Positions 12,258 to 24,001 of a DNA stretch of 64,000 nt are shown piece after piece (the stretch's first letter is position 1; each line of letters starts with the position of its first letter). The DNA comes from Tigriopus japonicus (Eukaryota > Arthropoda > Copepoda > Harpacticoida > Harpacticidae): the NCBI GenBank assembly GCA_010645155.1, contig CM021314.1:3280499-3344498 (forward strand), in the 5' to 3' direction. Under the pieces are notes generated by a model. The model had not been told where the DNA came from, ran no database searches, and was given only the letters and a program-made list of their open reading frames with translations. The position numbers were made by a program, and so were the translations under genes.

Positions 12258-12345
12258 CAGGATTCGAACCTACGCCGTCTGGGGAAGCACTTACTTTCGG
12301 CACTTTTAAGAACGCGCTAGTACGCGTGGCCACTCGGGCTTCCTT
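12250..12345 (-). repeat. tRNA-like module (SINE head or tRNA pseudogene)
   Basis: On the minus strand there is an A-box-like 'GAGTGGCCACGCG' near 12332 and a perfect B box GGTTCGAATCC at 12260-12270, with a long gap between as in Leu/Ser tRNAs. The anticodon stem pairs poorly, so a working tRNA is unlikely. It abuts the truncated 5' end of the reverse transcriptase copy. Confidence 0.6.
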
Positions 12346-12754
12346 AAATAGCATGAATTAAATAGTTTACTCGTAATGTCAACAAGTAACATTTTAAAGC
12401 TAGAAAATGGCAACATTTTAGCAACTTTCATCGAATTGAATGAAACTTTAGCCCTGAAGCTTGCAACTTTAGGCAGAATAAAGAGTAACTTTATCCGAGC
12501 GCTATTTATAACAAATCTTCATAATTCATAACTTCTTCAAGAGTTCTAGGAAACACAATATCCACGAAAACTGAATTTAAGACGCATTTAGTCACTCACA
12601 AAGAGGAAAGAAGAATTTTGAGGGACTAGTTAGGGGCATTTTGGGCAAGAAGAGAAAAACCCGAAAAACCCGCCCGAAAACCCGCCTATGTCAACCGGGC
12701 GGGAAGCAACCCTGCTAATGACTCAATGCATAAAGGACCTATGTGTCATACACA

Positions 12755-12808
12755 TAGGTTTAGGCTTTAGGCTTTTATTGTGATTATTAGGGTTTAGGCT
12801 TTTAATGT
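12755..12808. repeat. Short tandem duplication
   Basis: Two near-identical units of 'TTTAGGCTTTTATTGTGAT' type lie side by side just outside the hAT-type element, preceded by the hairpin-like CCTATGTGT..ACACATAGG (12740-12759). Confidence 0.6.
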
Positions 12809-12809
12809 G

Positions 12810-13721
12810 ATAATTCTGTATTCCCTGCTATTCCTCATCGCCCTGCACATTGTTGAAAGTATTTTATTAAGTTTGAATGGAAAGTTTCCACAGAATGACG
12901 TATGTTGCTGATATAACTTACATTATTTCCTTCACATTGTTGAAGTCGGGACTGGGAATGTGCATTAAAAGATGAAAATGTTGACATGTCAAAATTTTCT
13001 GGCCAAAGGCTGCTAGTGACAAGAGGCAAAAGCATCGTCGGGATGAGCACAATCATAATTTGCAAACATTTGGATAAGGAACATATGAGCATTTGAGGAA
13101 AAATTTCCACTAGACGAGGAAGGCTAGGCTTCCTTCCCTTTCTTGGTATCGTTTGAAAGTGCAAAAATTGGTGAGTCAAACTGTATGTACAGAAGACATC
13201 AGAAGAATGAGGTCGTTATCTAGAAGTGGGTAATTACTGACAGGGCTCTCTAGCTTTCGCTTTCGAGCGCTCTTTTGTCTAGGCAGACGATGCATGAACT
13301 TCATTAAAATACCACCGAGTAAAAGTGCAAAAACCGGGATGCACGCACATGGGGTTGTAATCTAGCACGTATTTCGCTCTAGGAATACCCAGCTAATGAC
13401 GCCGTGTTCTGTTAAGTGCATGTTTAATGCCAAATAATGACCTTGCAGCAAACCCATGCAAGGCTGCGGACCTAGTTTTTACGTTATGACGTTCCAGGCA
13501 CATTCAACCAGTCTTTATCTACAAATGGGTCGACCATAAAAGTGGAATTTGGGTGCAGGTGAAGATAATTGGGGATCAATATTCCGACGGAGAGTGCATG
13601 GTTTACTTGCGACCTTGAACGAAGTAGGGGCTCATTACAGCATTGAAAACACATTGAAACATTATGATAAAAAATGGAACAACACAACTTTAAGTTTACC
13701 AAAACCAAGAATAGCCGCATA
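12810..13721. other. Intergenic, no gene recognised
   Basis: Short ORFs only, the longest 114 codons at 12835-13179 on the minus strand. It shows no domain or biased composition that would support a gene. Confidence 0.4.
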
Positions 13722-13729
13722 GTCTAACG

Positions 13730-13907
13730 CAGGGGTCGGCAACCGCTTTTGTGCCGAGACCCATCAAATTAAATTACGTGTTGCCAAGAGCCCACCAAAA
13801 AGACGTTGGTAGGTTCAGGTGCCGACAAATTAACGATCAAAGCGGGCTCACCAGCAATTACCCTTGGGCCCACATGTGGGCCGCAGCTCACCGGTTGCCT
13901 AACCCTG
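13730..13907. mobile_element. hAT-type MITE, CAGGGGTCGGCAACC family
   Basis: 178 bp. Left end CAGGGGTCGGCAACC, right end an imperfect inverse (GGTTGCCTAACCCTG). Flanks GTCTAACG (13722-13729) and GTCTAATG (13908-13915) match at 7 of 8 bases. No coding content. A relative is at 35019-35158. Confidence 0.87.
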
Positions 13908-14240
13908 GTCTAATGTGTCTTGAAAATGTGAGGTGTAAGGGCTTCCCTAGATACCCTGAGATAAAGAAGCTCATGGGAAAGAAGCGAAAACTTGACCTTA
14001 GCGACAAGTGGCGTTAACATAAAGCTTCAAAAAAGCCCAACAAACCGAGAAGCTCGAGAGAAAAAAATGCAGGAAAAGAAGCCTTTTGATCCCAAAAATA
14101 TCAACACAACAAACCAGAGTACTTCTTCTTTGCAAATGTGATAGTGATGTGACTTGGTACTTGGTTAAACTTTTTAACGTGAGGCATTGAGTTATATTAA
14201 ATACTAGAGGACGTGTACGCCTAAAAAAGTGTCACCGGAC

Positions 14241-14410
14241 TCGGCTAACGATTTGTCGGACAATTTTCAGACCCCAGCTGACCTTTGGTATATTGATCAC
14301 TTGTGCGATCCGTGTCGGTCGGACATTCATAGATTTTGCAAGGCCATCTCTGCCTTAGGGTATCTAGGGTTCCCCAAACGGCGTGGGTTCTAACCCCGGA
14401 AAGAAAATCC
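14241..14410 (+). repeat. SINE-like module with B box and a shared 48-bp block
   Basis: 14241-14289 is nearly the same as 34133-34181 (see that entry). Downstream, 14371-14397 reads TTCCCC-AAACGGCGT-GGGTTCTAACCCC, matching the variable-arm and B-box part of the tRNA-like module at 12250-12345. A T-run follows at 14428. The arrangement suggests a tRNA-related dispersed repeat, but its ends are not defined. Confidence 0.5.
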
Positions 14411-14450
14411 AATCTCCCAAAGAACATTTTTTTTTATTGCGTTTTTTGGG

Positions 14451-17400
14451 TCGTGTAGCTTACATTCCGTGGAAGAATTCATCACCATGAAAACAAATTG
14501 AATTATATTTTTGGGAGCTTTTGTGGGGAAAGATCAACACAGCATTTGAGAAATCATTTGTATTTGAGTATTAATTGACCCTGTCACTGGATAAGCAACA
14601 TCCACAGTACAAAAAATAACAAATATTCTGAAAGAGGGCAAAATAATTTGTTTTTGTTATGATTAGCTCGCGCTATTAATGCCTTATAATTCAATCATCT
14701 TATCGATTTTATGGTATCGACATCGGCTTGAAAGGAAAATGGTCTTACATACTAGAAGCTCATATGTTTTGTATATGGGAATGCATACTTTAAACATACT
14801 TCAGAAAATAACTTCTGCCCTATTGGGATTTTTTTTAATGCTCTCAGGCTTCTAAAATGACGCTGAAGGTTGTGTATATGTTTGCAAGTCTGGCTCATTA
14901 TATTTAAGAACTCCTTGATTTGGGATGGATGCTTGGCGCAAGTAAAACATAAGAGCTACTATTGAAATTGTTCTTGTTGGCTGAAATGGTCCGGATCTAA
15001 TTCAATGTAAAGTCGTTCGTGAGAATGGTACTAGCTACAACTCTTACCAAGATTAATGCAAGATTACCAAGATTTGTTCAAACATTTCAATTACTCATTC
15101 CGTTTCTGTCAAACCGGTTGACTGATCCGCTTAATATGTTTTCCTTGGGGGAAGCTTTGATAATGGCTTGATGTCACAAGATGTACCTATTGTTTTTCCT
15201 CCATCTCTTTCAAGTTTTTAAATAAAAGTATAGATGAGTTGATTGGTTTGGTCAGAATTCAATCAATGTATAAATAGATGAAAAAGTAAAACTATATGTC
15301 GGTTTTCTTTCAATGAACTAATGTGAACGTTGGTGAAAATTATATTATAAAATGTTCTTTTTCCATGGATTGATCAAAACAATTATCATACTATTTTTTT
15401 GTTAAGGTTAAAGTCACGATTAAATAATTGATAATACGGTATAAAGTGAGAGTCCTGAGCGTAATTTTAAATGTGTATACTTTGCTTTAATTTCTAATGA
15501 TTGAAGCCAAATAATGGAAAAAGTGCGACATTAACTATTTATTCACGTGAACTAGACTACGTAGATATTTTGTTTTTGTTCCTCCCTCATAAAATGTCAT
15601 TTGTATATTTGTTTGTGACGTAATGCAAGTTTGGTTCAGACAACTAGGGACAACGAGGTGCTTTGAGAAGTTTGATATGGTAGCATTGGAATGTTTAGGG
15701 GGGCATAAGTAGTTTTGAGATGCACTTTCGCTCGTGTTGACAGTTGAAATTGTACACTCTGAATGGTAATTTGCTACTATTGCCATTGCTCGTTGAGAGG
15801 CATGAAAGTCAGAAGAAGCATTCACGAAAACATCTCGACTTGAACGATGTTCATAAATTTACGTGACAAATGGACGTGCTCTAAAAAAAGCACCTTTCCA
15901 CGAAATCGTCCTGATGCATTTTTGTTTGTATGCCTGTTTTTCTTCATGCCTACAAATCATCAATCAACTCGGGGCCTGAATTGCAATCTCGAAAAGCCGG
16001 CTCGATCGCACGATAGTTATTCTTCGAATCGCAACCTCGTGCCAGATTCATCGTGTATTGTATTGTGCGTACGTAGATATTATTGTAGTAGTTGTTCCCG
16101 ACGGAAGATGATGGCAAAACGTGCTACTTTTTTGTATGTGGAACCACTTCCGCAGAAAGCTACAAAACTCTTCGTGTAGTCTCGGATCAAGTGGGTCTAT
16201 CTCCAGTACCTTGACTTCAAAGGTAGTATTGTTCTACCCTTCTGAACATACTCATTCTCTCTTTCTTTGACTGGTTTGCGTGGGTAATTGCATTCCTCCT
16301 AATTGGTTCCTCTTTTCATTCACTCAACGAGGTTAAGGAAATATGTGCACAATTCTTTGAGTTCCACATTGTCTGTTGATACAAGTGGCATTGGGTAGAT
16401 TGGTTGGTTGGTCCTTATGAGGTGGAATGTGTCTGTGTTCGGGGTACTACAAGGCCTCGAATGCACCACATTAAGGGTTCTAACATTATCGAAATGGTCC
16501 TCGGGCCAGATGCATTTGTGCACTACCAATTACATGGTTCAACGCTAACCAGAGAAGGGAACCTAAGATGCCCTTGAGCTCCGGGATTCTACACCTAATC
16601 CCCAGGTTAGAGTCTCGGGGTCCCTACATTTACCTGAAATAGCTGAACTAACCTCCAATAAGTTGTGACGTTCAACCTAAAGGCTTCCCTTTTTAGGACA
16701 GCTGCATTTTCTTTCTTAATGTTCCAATTTTCTCCGAGAGATCCCTTATTCCTGGGTTTTGTTGAGCAGTTCTCAAAAAAATAAACTAGCTTTAAAGATT
16801 GAGTAACTTCGACTTCAACTTGCAAAGTGAATTGTTATAAAAAAACTGTCGCAAAATTCAACCCAAAAAAGTCTCTTTGGATTTAAAGGGAAGTTGTCTT
16901 TCTGTGGGTTTTATCTGGAGAATATTTCGCTTGCAATAGTTGGTTTCATCCAATCGAAGGTGGGTATATCAATATTTCCGTCGGCACCAAGTTTTTTCTT
17001 TTATCAAGAAACATTAGGTACTGAGTGTATTATAGTTCTTTCCGCGGCAAAAGTATTTCAAAATCAAGATTTATTTTCAGTAATTTTTAGTATTCTTTTA
17101 TTTAACTTTGATTGAAGTACACAGTAAGATGGTTCTCGCTTTTTCGAGCTTGCTTCTTTATCACTTAATTTTGCTTTCTTTTGCTTATTGTAGACTTTTT
17201 GGCAATCAAATCCCGAAAAGTTAAGTAAGTAAAAGAAGCTTGATCGATAAGTATACTTGCTCTCTTCAAGAAAATCCTTTCCTTTAAACTGAAAATAAAC
17301 GAAAAAGGTTTTTTTTCCGGAAAGCCAGAATTTTAGGCAGTATTGATATTGCCATGCAAAGGCATAGAAATTAGTTTTTTTGGCTCCACGTGTTCTTTAA

Positions 17401-18432
17401 AAAATATTTTGATTGACGAGTGTGAAAGAACGATATCAATCCTAGAGTGTCCAAAGCATTAAGTGTTTTGCCTCTTTCAAACAACGGATTGCTTCTTAGT
17501 ATCCAAAACCAAATGGGTGGGATTGAAATGTTGGAGCTCAATGCTAGTGAACATAATGGGTTCAACGTCGAACTTTTTCTTTGGAGAGGATCAACCAATA
17601 GCCTCGAAAAGAAAAGAACTTGCCATTCAAATGACTTCAAATGTCTTGATACCTAGCTAGATACTTGAAATTTCTAGCATTGGATCATTTTCAGTTCGTG
17701 GTTGTTCATCGTTCGATTAGTCACAAATAGTACTTACACTCACTAATCACTACGATATCAATCAGTCTTTTGTTCAACAACGCCCAGAAAGAACATTTAT
17801 ACAAAAGAATGCGATTGTCTCATCCACAATTTCTCTGCAGAATGTCAAAAGAATACACCCAAATGTCAATGGGAGCAAATAAAATTCACTGGAGCTGAAG
17901 CAGCAGACCTCTCTCTCTCTCGTCTTATCCGATCGTCTGACTTGTTGGTTGTTGCACGTCTGTAATGGTTCACCGACAGATTTCAAAATTGGAGGTAGCA
18001 ATCCAAAAAGTCCTCTTCAGGGTCTCGTTTCAACCTTCAAGGATCTCCATTCCTGGGTCTTGTAACGCGCCCATTCCAGCGATATTTGCTCAATAGGAGC
18101 TGAGCACGTTTGAAAATGCTTGGAAATCCGAGACTTTCTTGGGTTCCAACAATTCAACCAGGAATGCAACAAGACGATTGACTGCGCGTGGAAGAGAGGA
18201 GAACAATACGATTTGAGCTAAGATTTACTGAGCTCATGTCTCCAATTGTCGTCCAATTTCTTCCGTTGGTCCCCTTTTTGCCCCTCAGATCCCTTACCCT
18301 CAGTCTTCTGTGGGTCTGCAGGTCTGCATTGCATCCATTGTTATTGGGCCAAGCAACCTCACAGATGACAGAGAAGAAAAAAGCCAAGCAAGCAATGCAT
18401 TTTCTGGCTTACCAAAAATCTTAGTGGTCTAA
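14451..18432. other. Intergenic, no gene recognised
   Basis: No ORF over 110 codons and no motif I recognise on either strand. A (CT)n run lies at about 17910-17924. Confidence 0.45.
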
Positions 18433-18434
18433 TA

Positions 18435-19762
18435 CAGAATGTCCCCAAAGTTTTTTAGTTACACCTATTTTCGACTGTTTCTATTTTCACACTGTTTGAA
18501 GAGGAAAAGTTGCACCAACTCAACCGGTTTTGAACAACGTGCTTAACCAGGCTTAACATACTCTGACACAAAAGCAAACATTAATAAGGCGAATTTGAAA
18601 AGCCTTAAATATTTTTGGAAATCACAATGTCCGGACATCAGTCTCTTGGACGATGGGATCTTCGTAGACGTGGATTGGACATGCTTGAGGCTGGAACGTT
18701 CATTAGAACCATAGCCAAGAAAGACTCTCAAGGTGTCCCCCAACACGGTTTTTTGTGGAAAAAGATGTGAGCGAGGGAAGAACCTTAATGATCGTCCAAG
18801 GACAGGACGGCCTTCTGGCCTTACCTGCTTGGCCAAGATTGTCATCTCCAAGTCAGAAAGCAAGAGATACCGTTCCACAACGAATTTAGTAGCAAAACTT
18901 ACTGCAAATGGGCACAAAACCTCCAAATCACTTGTGTACTTTTACATGAAGAATATGGCCTCCAATCATGTAGAAGACCAAAACGGTCAAAAAATCATCA
19001 TTACTTAACGGCTGGCAAGGCTGCAAGGAGCGGAAGGGATGGACTGGTGATGACTGGAGACGGGTGTGCGTCTCAGATGAGCGTCCTATTCATCTGTTTC
19101 AGCCAACAAATGCCGAAATTGATCGAGTCTGGGCGCATTCTAGCGCCGAAATTCCCGTCCAACAAACTGAAGCACCCAGAGTCCATCATGGTTTGAGGAA
19201 TGATGTCAGCTCAGGGTTTGTCTTAGCTTTACTTCACTGAAAAAAATGTGTGACGGCCCAATACTATGTGGAGAAGATCTTTGCTGGCCCATGTTTGGCT
19301 GCCTTCAACAAAAAGACCAGGAGAGGTCCGCCTCTAGCACGCAGAATGGTGAGCAACATGTCCTTAGCGATTTTTCAAGAGGATGGGGCATCAAGCCACA
19401 CCTCTCATCTTGCCTAAATTTGGTGCCAAAATAACCTTCCTGGGTTTTGGCCAGAGACTATGTGGCCACCTAATTCACCTGACCTTTCGCCAATTGAAAA
19501 TCTTTAGTCAATCTTGAAGCAAAGGCTGGCAAAGATGCCAGGTGTCACCAACCTAAAACAATTAAAATTACAAATAAAACAAACCTGGTCAGAAATTAAA
19601 CCCATCACTTTCGAGAACCTTATAGCAGGAATGCCGCAAAGAATATCAACTTTTTTAAAGCTCAGGGGTGGTTACATTGGTATATAAAATTGTTTCAATG
19701 GTGTACACCCTAATAGCATTAGAATACCTTTCTAGTGTAACTAGAATTTTCTGGACGTACTG
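18435..19762 (+). mobile_element. Tc1/mariner-superfamily transposon (inactive)
   Basis: 1328 bp between TA dinucleotides (18433-18434, 19763-19764). The ends form inverted repeats of about 30 bp: CAGAATGTCC... at the left, CAGTACGTCC... read from the right, both running to 'AGTTACAC'. The interior is one decayed transposase gene on the plus strand. Size, TA duplication and transposase agree. Confidence 0.92.
18627..19687 (+). pseudogene. Tc1-like transposase pseudogene
   Basis: Starts with ATG at 18627 and ends with TAA at 19685-19687, a normal length for the family (about 350 codons). Seen in pieces across frames: a helix-turn-helix N-terminus (18627-18765), the 'DRPRTGRPSGLT' linker (about 18790-18830), the first acidic block 'DDWRRVCVSDE' (about 19048-19081), the second 'FQEDGASSHTS' (about 19374-19405) and the last 'WPPNSPDLSPIEN' (about 19462-19500). 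The second D and the E are 37 codons apart. Frameshifts and stops break it: TGA near 18762, TGA for the Trp at about 19194, TAA near 19416 and TAG at about 19505. It cannot make active enzyme. Confidence 0.88.
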
Positions 19763-19764
19763 TA

Positions 19765-21284
19765 GATCGGCCACTGACTGAGAGGGCACGGAACAAATTA
19801 GTTAAAAGAGCAAATAAGGAAAAATGAGATGAACAATTAACTTATTTAGGGGCCAAATCTACAAAGTTCTCTGCGCACCTTTTTTGGAATAGCTTCTCTT
19901 TGCCAATTTTGCCAATAAAGTAACAATAATCAGTGAAATGATTGATTGTTTTTGCAATCCCTGACAAAAGACAGTCTTCAGTTGATTTTTTTTCAGTTTC
20001 AGTTTCCCTTTACTAAAGATTGCCCGTGACCAAAGTTGGGCAAATTACTTGAAAAACTAATAATTTACAATTACATGGTCCAAAAATGTAATTGAATTCA
20101 ATTACATGTCCATTACATTTTTCACCCCTTTCACACTTTTGCCAAGCCAATAAAAGATAAAAAAGATTAATTAATTAAAAGTAGTAAAGGACCAACTGGC
20201 AATTTACTACGATAGGAAAGTTGAACTGAAATAGTGTTTAGGCAAACCCAAGAGCTTTTAACCTGGGTACAATGTTTAAGGCATTACAATGCCATCAATT
20301 AAGACAGATGTTTCTTTGCAGGAAAAAATAAAGTTTTTTTTTAGATATGACAATTCTCAAAAACTTGTGTGTCAAGGGCTTGTCCGCCCTTGGCTATGAA
20401 AGGAATTCGGAATTCAGAAGGAATGACCTTCTGAAACCGATATTATGATCAAAAGCTCTTCTAGTTCAGAGTGATTAAAAGTTTATAACTCAGGTCTATA
20501 TTATGACATGAGTTATTACTTAATGGCATTAAACGGATTTTTTCAAAAAAAAAACAAATGTTTTTTTGGGGGGAAATTGATCTCCATTCATGTTCAAATT
20601 TCCCATAGAGTAGAGATGGTCAAATTGAGCACTCTTTTCGTCTAAATAAAAACTTTAATGCAATATTTCTTTTTAATCATATTATTGGACATTGTTTTGA
20701 ATTATTGTGAGTTAAAGGTGGAGGATTTCTGGTAAGGTTTGGTCTAGATGTCGTAAAAATACACCTAAAGTTTGAACTTGAACTCGATTTAATACTGTAA
20801 TGCGTACTCACTGTTTGAACACACTAGTTCAGAATTGAATTTTTTAGTTTAAATGACTCAAATACCCAATGCTTCAAAAATTAAGTATACTAAGGCATAC
20901 TTTGTCCATTTTATTCAAATACATTTGCAACACAGAACATATGCAACAAAATGCTTGATTTTTAAGATCAAAGTTATATTCTCCAATATGAAATTAAAAT
21001 GTAAGAACACTGCTTAATATAAAGTATTAAAATATCCCATTGACACTTGCACCTCAAATATTGCTGATTTCGGTTACTTTTAAAAATGAAAGTCTGTTAC
21101 AACAACAAAGAAAATGATTGCTCCTATTCATGAAAGGTACAACAAAGGCACAAACATAAGATTGGTTGGACGATTGCATTGTATGTCCAAGCGAATCAAC
21201 ATAAATTGTTTGATATGCCTTGATCATAGTTTTTTATTAACATATTGAGCTTGAAGGCACTTACCGTGGGCATTGTTGACTTAC
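19765..21284. other. Intergenic, no gene recognised
   Basis: AT-rich. A block at 20040-20125 with repeated 'AATTACAT' resembles one at about 3990-4050, possibly ends of an unresolved repeat. No coding signal. Confidence 0.4.
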
Positions 21285-22510
21285 CATCAAGTTACAGTTA
21301 GTGCGTAGATGTGAACAACCATTGTGTTGTATCTATATCAGGTGTGTGTAAAAAAAAAAAATTATCTAATCCTGCTTTAAAAGCTGTCCGAGGATCAGCT
21401 CCTAAATATTCTTGACGAAAACTAATGGGCAAAAGATTGAACAATGAACAAGCCTGATTAAGAAGAGAGGAGGACTTCATTGTTCGAACTAGCCTGGATT
21501 CCCTTGGATTTGGAGGTGCTCTCGGAGCACAAGTAAAACCTCTATGGTCGCTACATCAGACCTCAAATCCTGGGTTAGGACAGAGCCCATGAATGCTCTT
21601 AAAGACATACAGTATCAGATACCTTTCATACCTTCTCTGAGTACTGTACAGCCCTAACTTTTGGAGTCTCTCCCAATACGAGAGCTCTCTCATTCCTGTG
21701 ATGTTCCTAGTAAAACATCTTTGGACCTGCTCGACCTTTGCAAACCTGCTGAACTCATTGGAGCCCAAATGGGTGAGGCATATTCAAGATGCGGCTGAAC
21801 AATCGACTTTTCTAGAGATTTACCATCACAACACAATCTCTGGACTTGAAAGTGCGATAGTTTGAAACGCCTTACCCACTTTCAACTGGATATGCTCATC
21901 GAACTTTCCATCATGTTGGACGACAACTCCCAAATCTCTCATGGACGATATCTGCTCAATATCACAACCTCCATTGTCTTTGAGCGGAACATCTACTGTA
22001 ATTTTGACACCCCATACGTCATTGTGCGAAATTTCATCCCGTTTAAAGCCATGTTACTCTGACCAAACCAAGAGTAGACTTTGTCCAAATCATTAACTAG
22101 ACTTTTTGACAAATTTTAACTACAAGTTCTCCTCAGCAGGTGAAGATATCCTGGCACTTGTATCAAACCTCTGATGAGGAGTAACGAAAATGACCTCAAA
22201 GGACACCTGATATGACATCATAAATGCCACGAAATGATTCTTCAATCTTTACCATATCTTTCCTTTGCCTAATGAACCTTTCAATTCAATGCAGGACCTT
22301 ACCCTGGATCTCAATCTCTCTGAGATCTACCTTACCAAAGGTCGTGGCAAAGTCAAGATAGACTACATCAACTGACTTGTGACTTTCAGGCCCTTTTATT
22401 ATGTGCTCGCTCTATTTGTTCAAATTAGGGGACTTAACTAAAATATGCGCGAAACCCGTGCTGTCCAGAGGAAATGATACCACGAACTTCACAATAATCT
22501 TTCTACTTGA
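21285..22510 (-). pseudogene. Non-LTR retrotransposon relic, copy C
   Basis: Same family and same strand as copies A and B. Two readable fragments are the C-terminal block (21480-21298) and the thumb region 'VEQVQRCFTRNITGMRELSYWERLQKLGLYS' (within 21768-21556, of which only part is quoted in findings). Beyond them, 21850-22510 still aligns to the palm region of copy B at DNA level with deletions. In this copy the first catalytic aspartate is kept ('YLDFA', about 22350). Part of the 3' end is replaced by an A/T run near 21350. Confidence 0.82.
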
Positions 22511-22971
22511 ACGTCACTTCAATGCCAGTCTCAATCATAACATCATGCAAGGATGACTCAACGAAGGGTTCCTTGCATCATGAAAAGAGTCACGATCTGT
22601 TTTTCCTACCTTTTCGGGATTTGAAAATTAAATATAAAACTGATCTCTAAGTATATTGTCTATAACCCATTATCATTGACGGTTTTACCGCTGAGTTCAT
22701 AATGTCCTACAGGATGTTTCATTTTTCTCATAGTATCTGCGAGAGAGAAAAACGCCTTCAGATTTGTCTGAACTTTCTGAGTCACTCTACTTTCGTTTCC
22801 CAACTACTCAGAATCCTTGGAGGCCCCAATATTTTGCTTGGAACAAATCCAATTTGTTTTGGAGGCTAACGACTCTTGTGAAATTTGAAATGAATCTAAT
22901 ATTTGAAACGGTAATTACTTTTATTTTCCATCACGAAGCAAACTCATAATATACAGTTTTGTAATCTGTAT
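22511..22971. other. Intergenic, no gene recognised
   Basis: Nothing identifiable beyond a short palindromic stretch, ATATACAG...CTGTATAT, at about 22950-22973 next to the hAT-type element. Confidence 0.4.
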
Positions 22972-22979
22972 ATTATGAA

Positions 22980-23993
22980 TAGGGATGCACGTTTATGCAA
23001 ATGCACTTTTTAACAAGTTTGGCTGGTTTTTTGCTTTTTTTTGCACTTTTTGCCGTCTTTCCACGTTTTTGCACTTATGATATTTTGCTGATATCTTGTT
23101 TTTTGGTCAAAAATTTCAAAAATATGAATATTTTTTTCCAAATTCCGGGTAAAAAAACATTTTCCGTCAAAGAACCCCAGTATGGCTAAAAAACTGATAT
23201 ATTGTTGATTGTTCCAAACATTGAAATTGGCTTCACTTGCTGGGGTAAATATGGCCTTATGGGCTGGCAATTTAAATCATGCTGATTTTGGGCTGATTTT
23301 TGTGCAACTTTTGGTAACCAAAAGCTTCTTTTTATTTGCACTTTTTTGCCGTCCCAATTAATAACAATTCTGCTCAACAAAACTAATCAATGGATAGAAA
23401 GAAACGTTGAATAAGCAAAGAAAATAATAGTAATCAACCTGCCCACTTAAATCAAAACAAAAAAAGAACAAACGCAATTGAAAAAACTTGACCAAGTATG
23501 GTTCTTGTGTTTAGTAAAAAACTCCTTTGGCTTGAAAATAAAAAATGAAGCCAAACGGTCAAAAGATTAGATAGGTAGACATTGCATGTATGTGCATATT
23601 TATTTTTTACAATTAAACTAAGTAAAGCCACATTAACAATTCTTGAGTGTACTCTCAGATGATCAGCTGTCTTTTTAAAGAAAGCAACAGCTCTGTTGAG
23701 AATGTACTAAAAGACCATCAATTTGACCTAATTTTGAGATACTTTAAAATCTGACTTATGGATGTCAGATCCACCCAATATTGGGAGAAATGCATTTCTG
23801 ATCTTTTTTGACTTAAAAATAATTTTTGGAACAACCAAGGAGCTTAGCAATTTTCGTGTTTTCCCAAATGAACCAGAGCAATAAACCAATTTCATTGTAT
23901 CTCACAAAAAATGTTTGCACTTTTTTTGCACTTTTATTTGCACTTTAATCTGCACTTTTTGGTCTTTTTATTTGCACGAAAAGTGCACCCCTA
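22980..23993. mobile_element. hAT-type element with TTTGCACTTTT arrays
   Basis: 1014 bp. Left end TAGGGATGCACGTTTATGCA; right end read inward TAGGGGTGCACTTTTCGTGC. Flanks ATTATGAA (22972-22979) and GTTATGAA (23994-24001) match at 7 of 8 bases. The motif TTTGCACTTTT and variants are repeated near the left end (22995-23075) and right end (23905-23990). No transposase. Confidence 0.86.
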
Positions 23994-24001
23994 GTTATGA
24001 A

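Larger units (their letters stand above)
10535..12714. mobile_element. hAT-type element with CCCGCCCG arrays, host of a nested retrotransposon
   Basis: Ends CAGGGTTGC...GCAACCCTG, with a perfect 8-bp duplication CTAATGAC at 10527-10534 and 12715-12722. The inner flanks (10550-10640; 12650-12705) hold repeated GAAAAACCCG and CCCGCCCG motifs in opposite orientation, including a CCGGGCGGG arm. The middle is occupied by the non-LTR copy at 10841-12257 and the tRNA-like module at 12250-12345, so the element was hit after it arrived. A loose terminal piece of the same family is at 61840-61880. Confidence 0.88.

Noticed and set aside
12250..12345. Functional tRNA-Leu gene (loop CTTAAAA would give anticodon TAA)
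   Set aside because: The B box is perfect, but the anticodon stem has mismatches and the acceptor stem does not close. Treated as tRNA-derived repeat.
15847..16179. 110-codon plus-strand ORF
   Set aside because: No recognisable motif. The Cys/Phe-rich composition looks like random translation of T-rich DNA.
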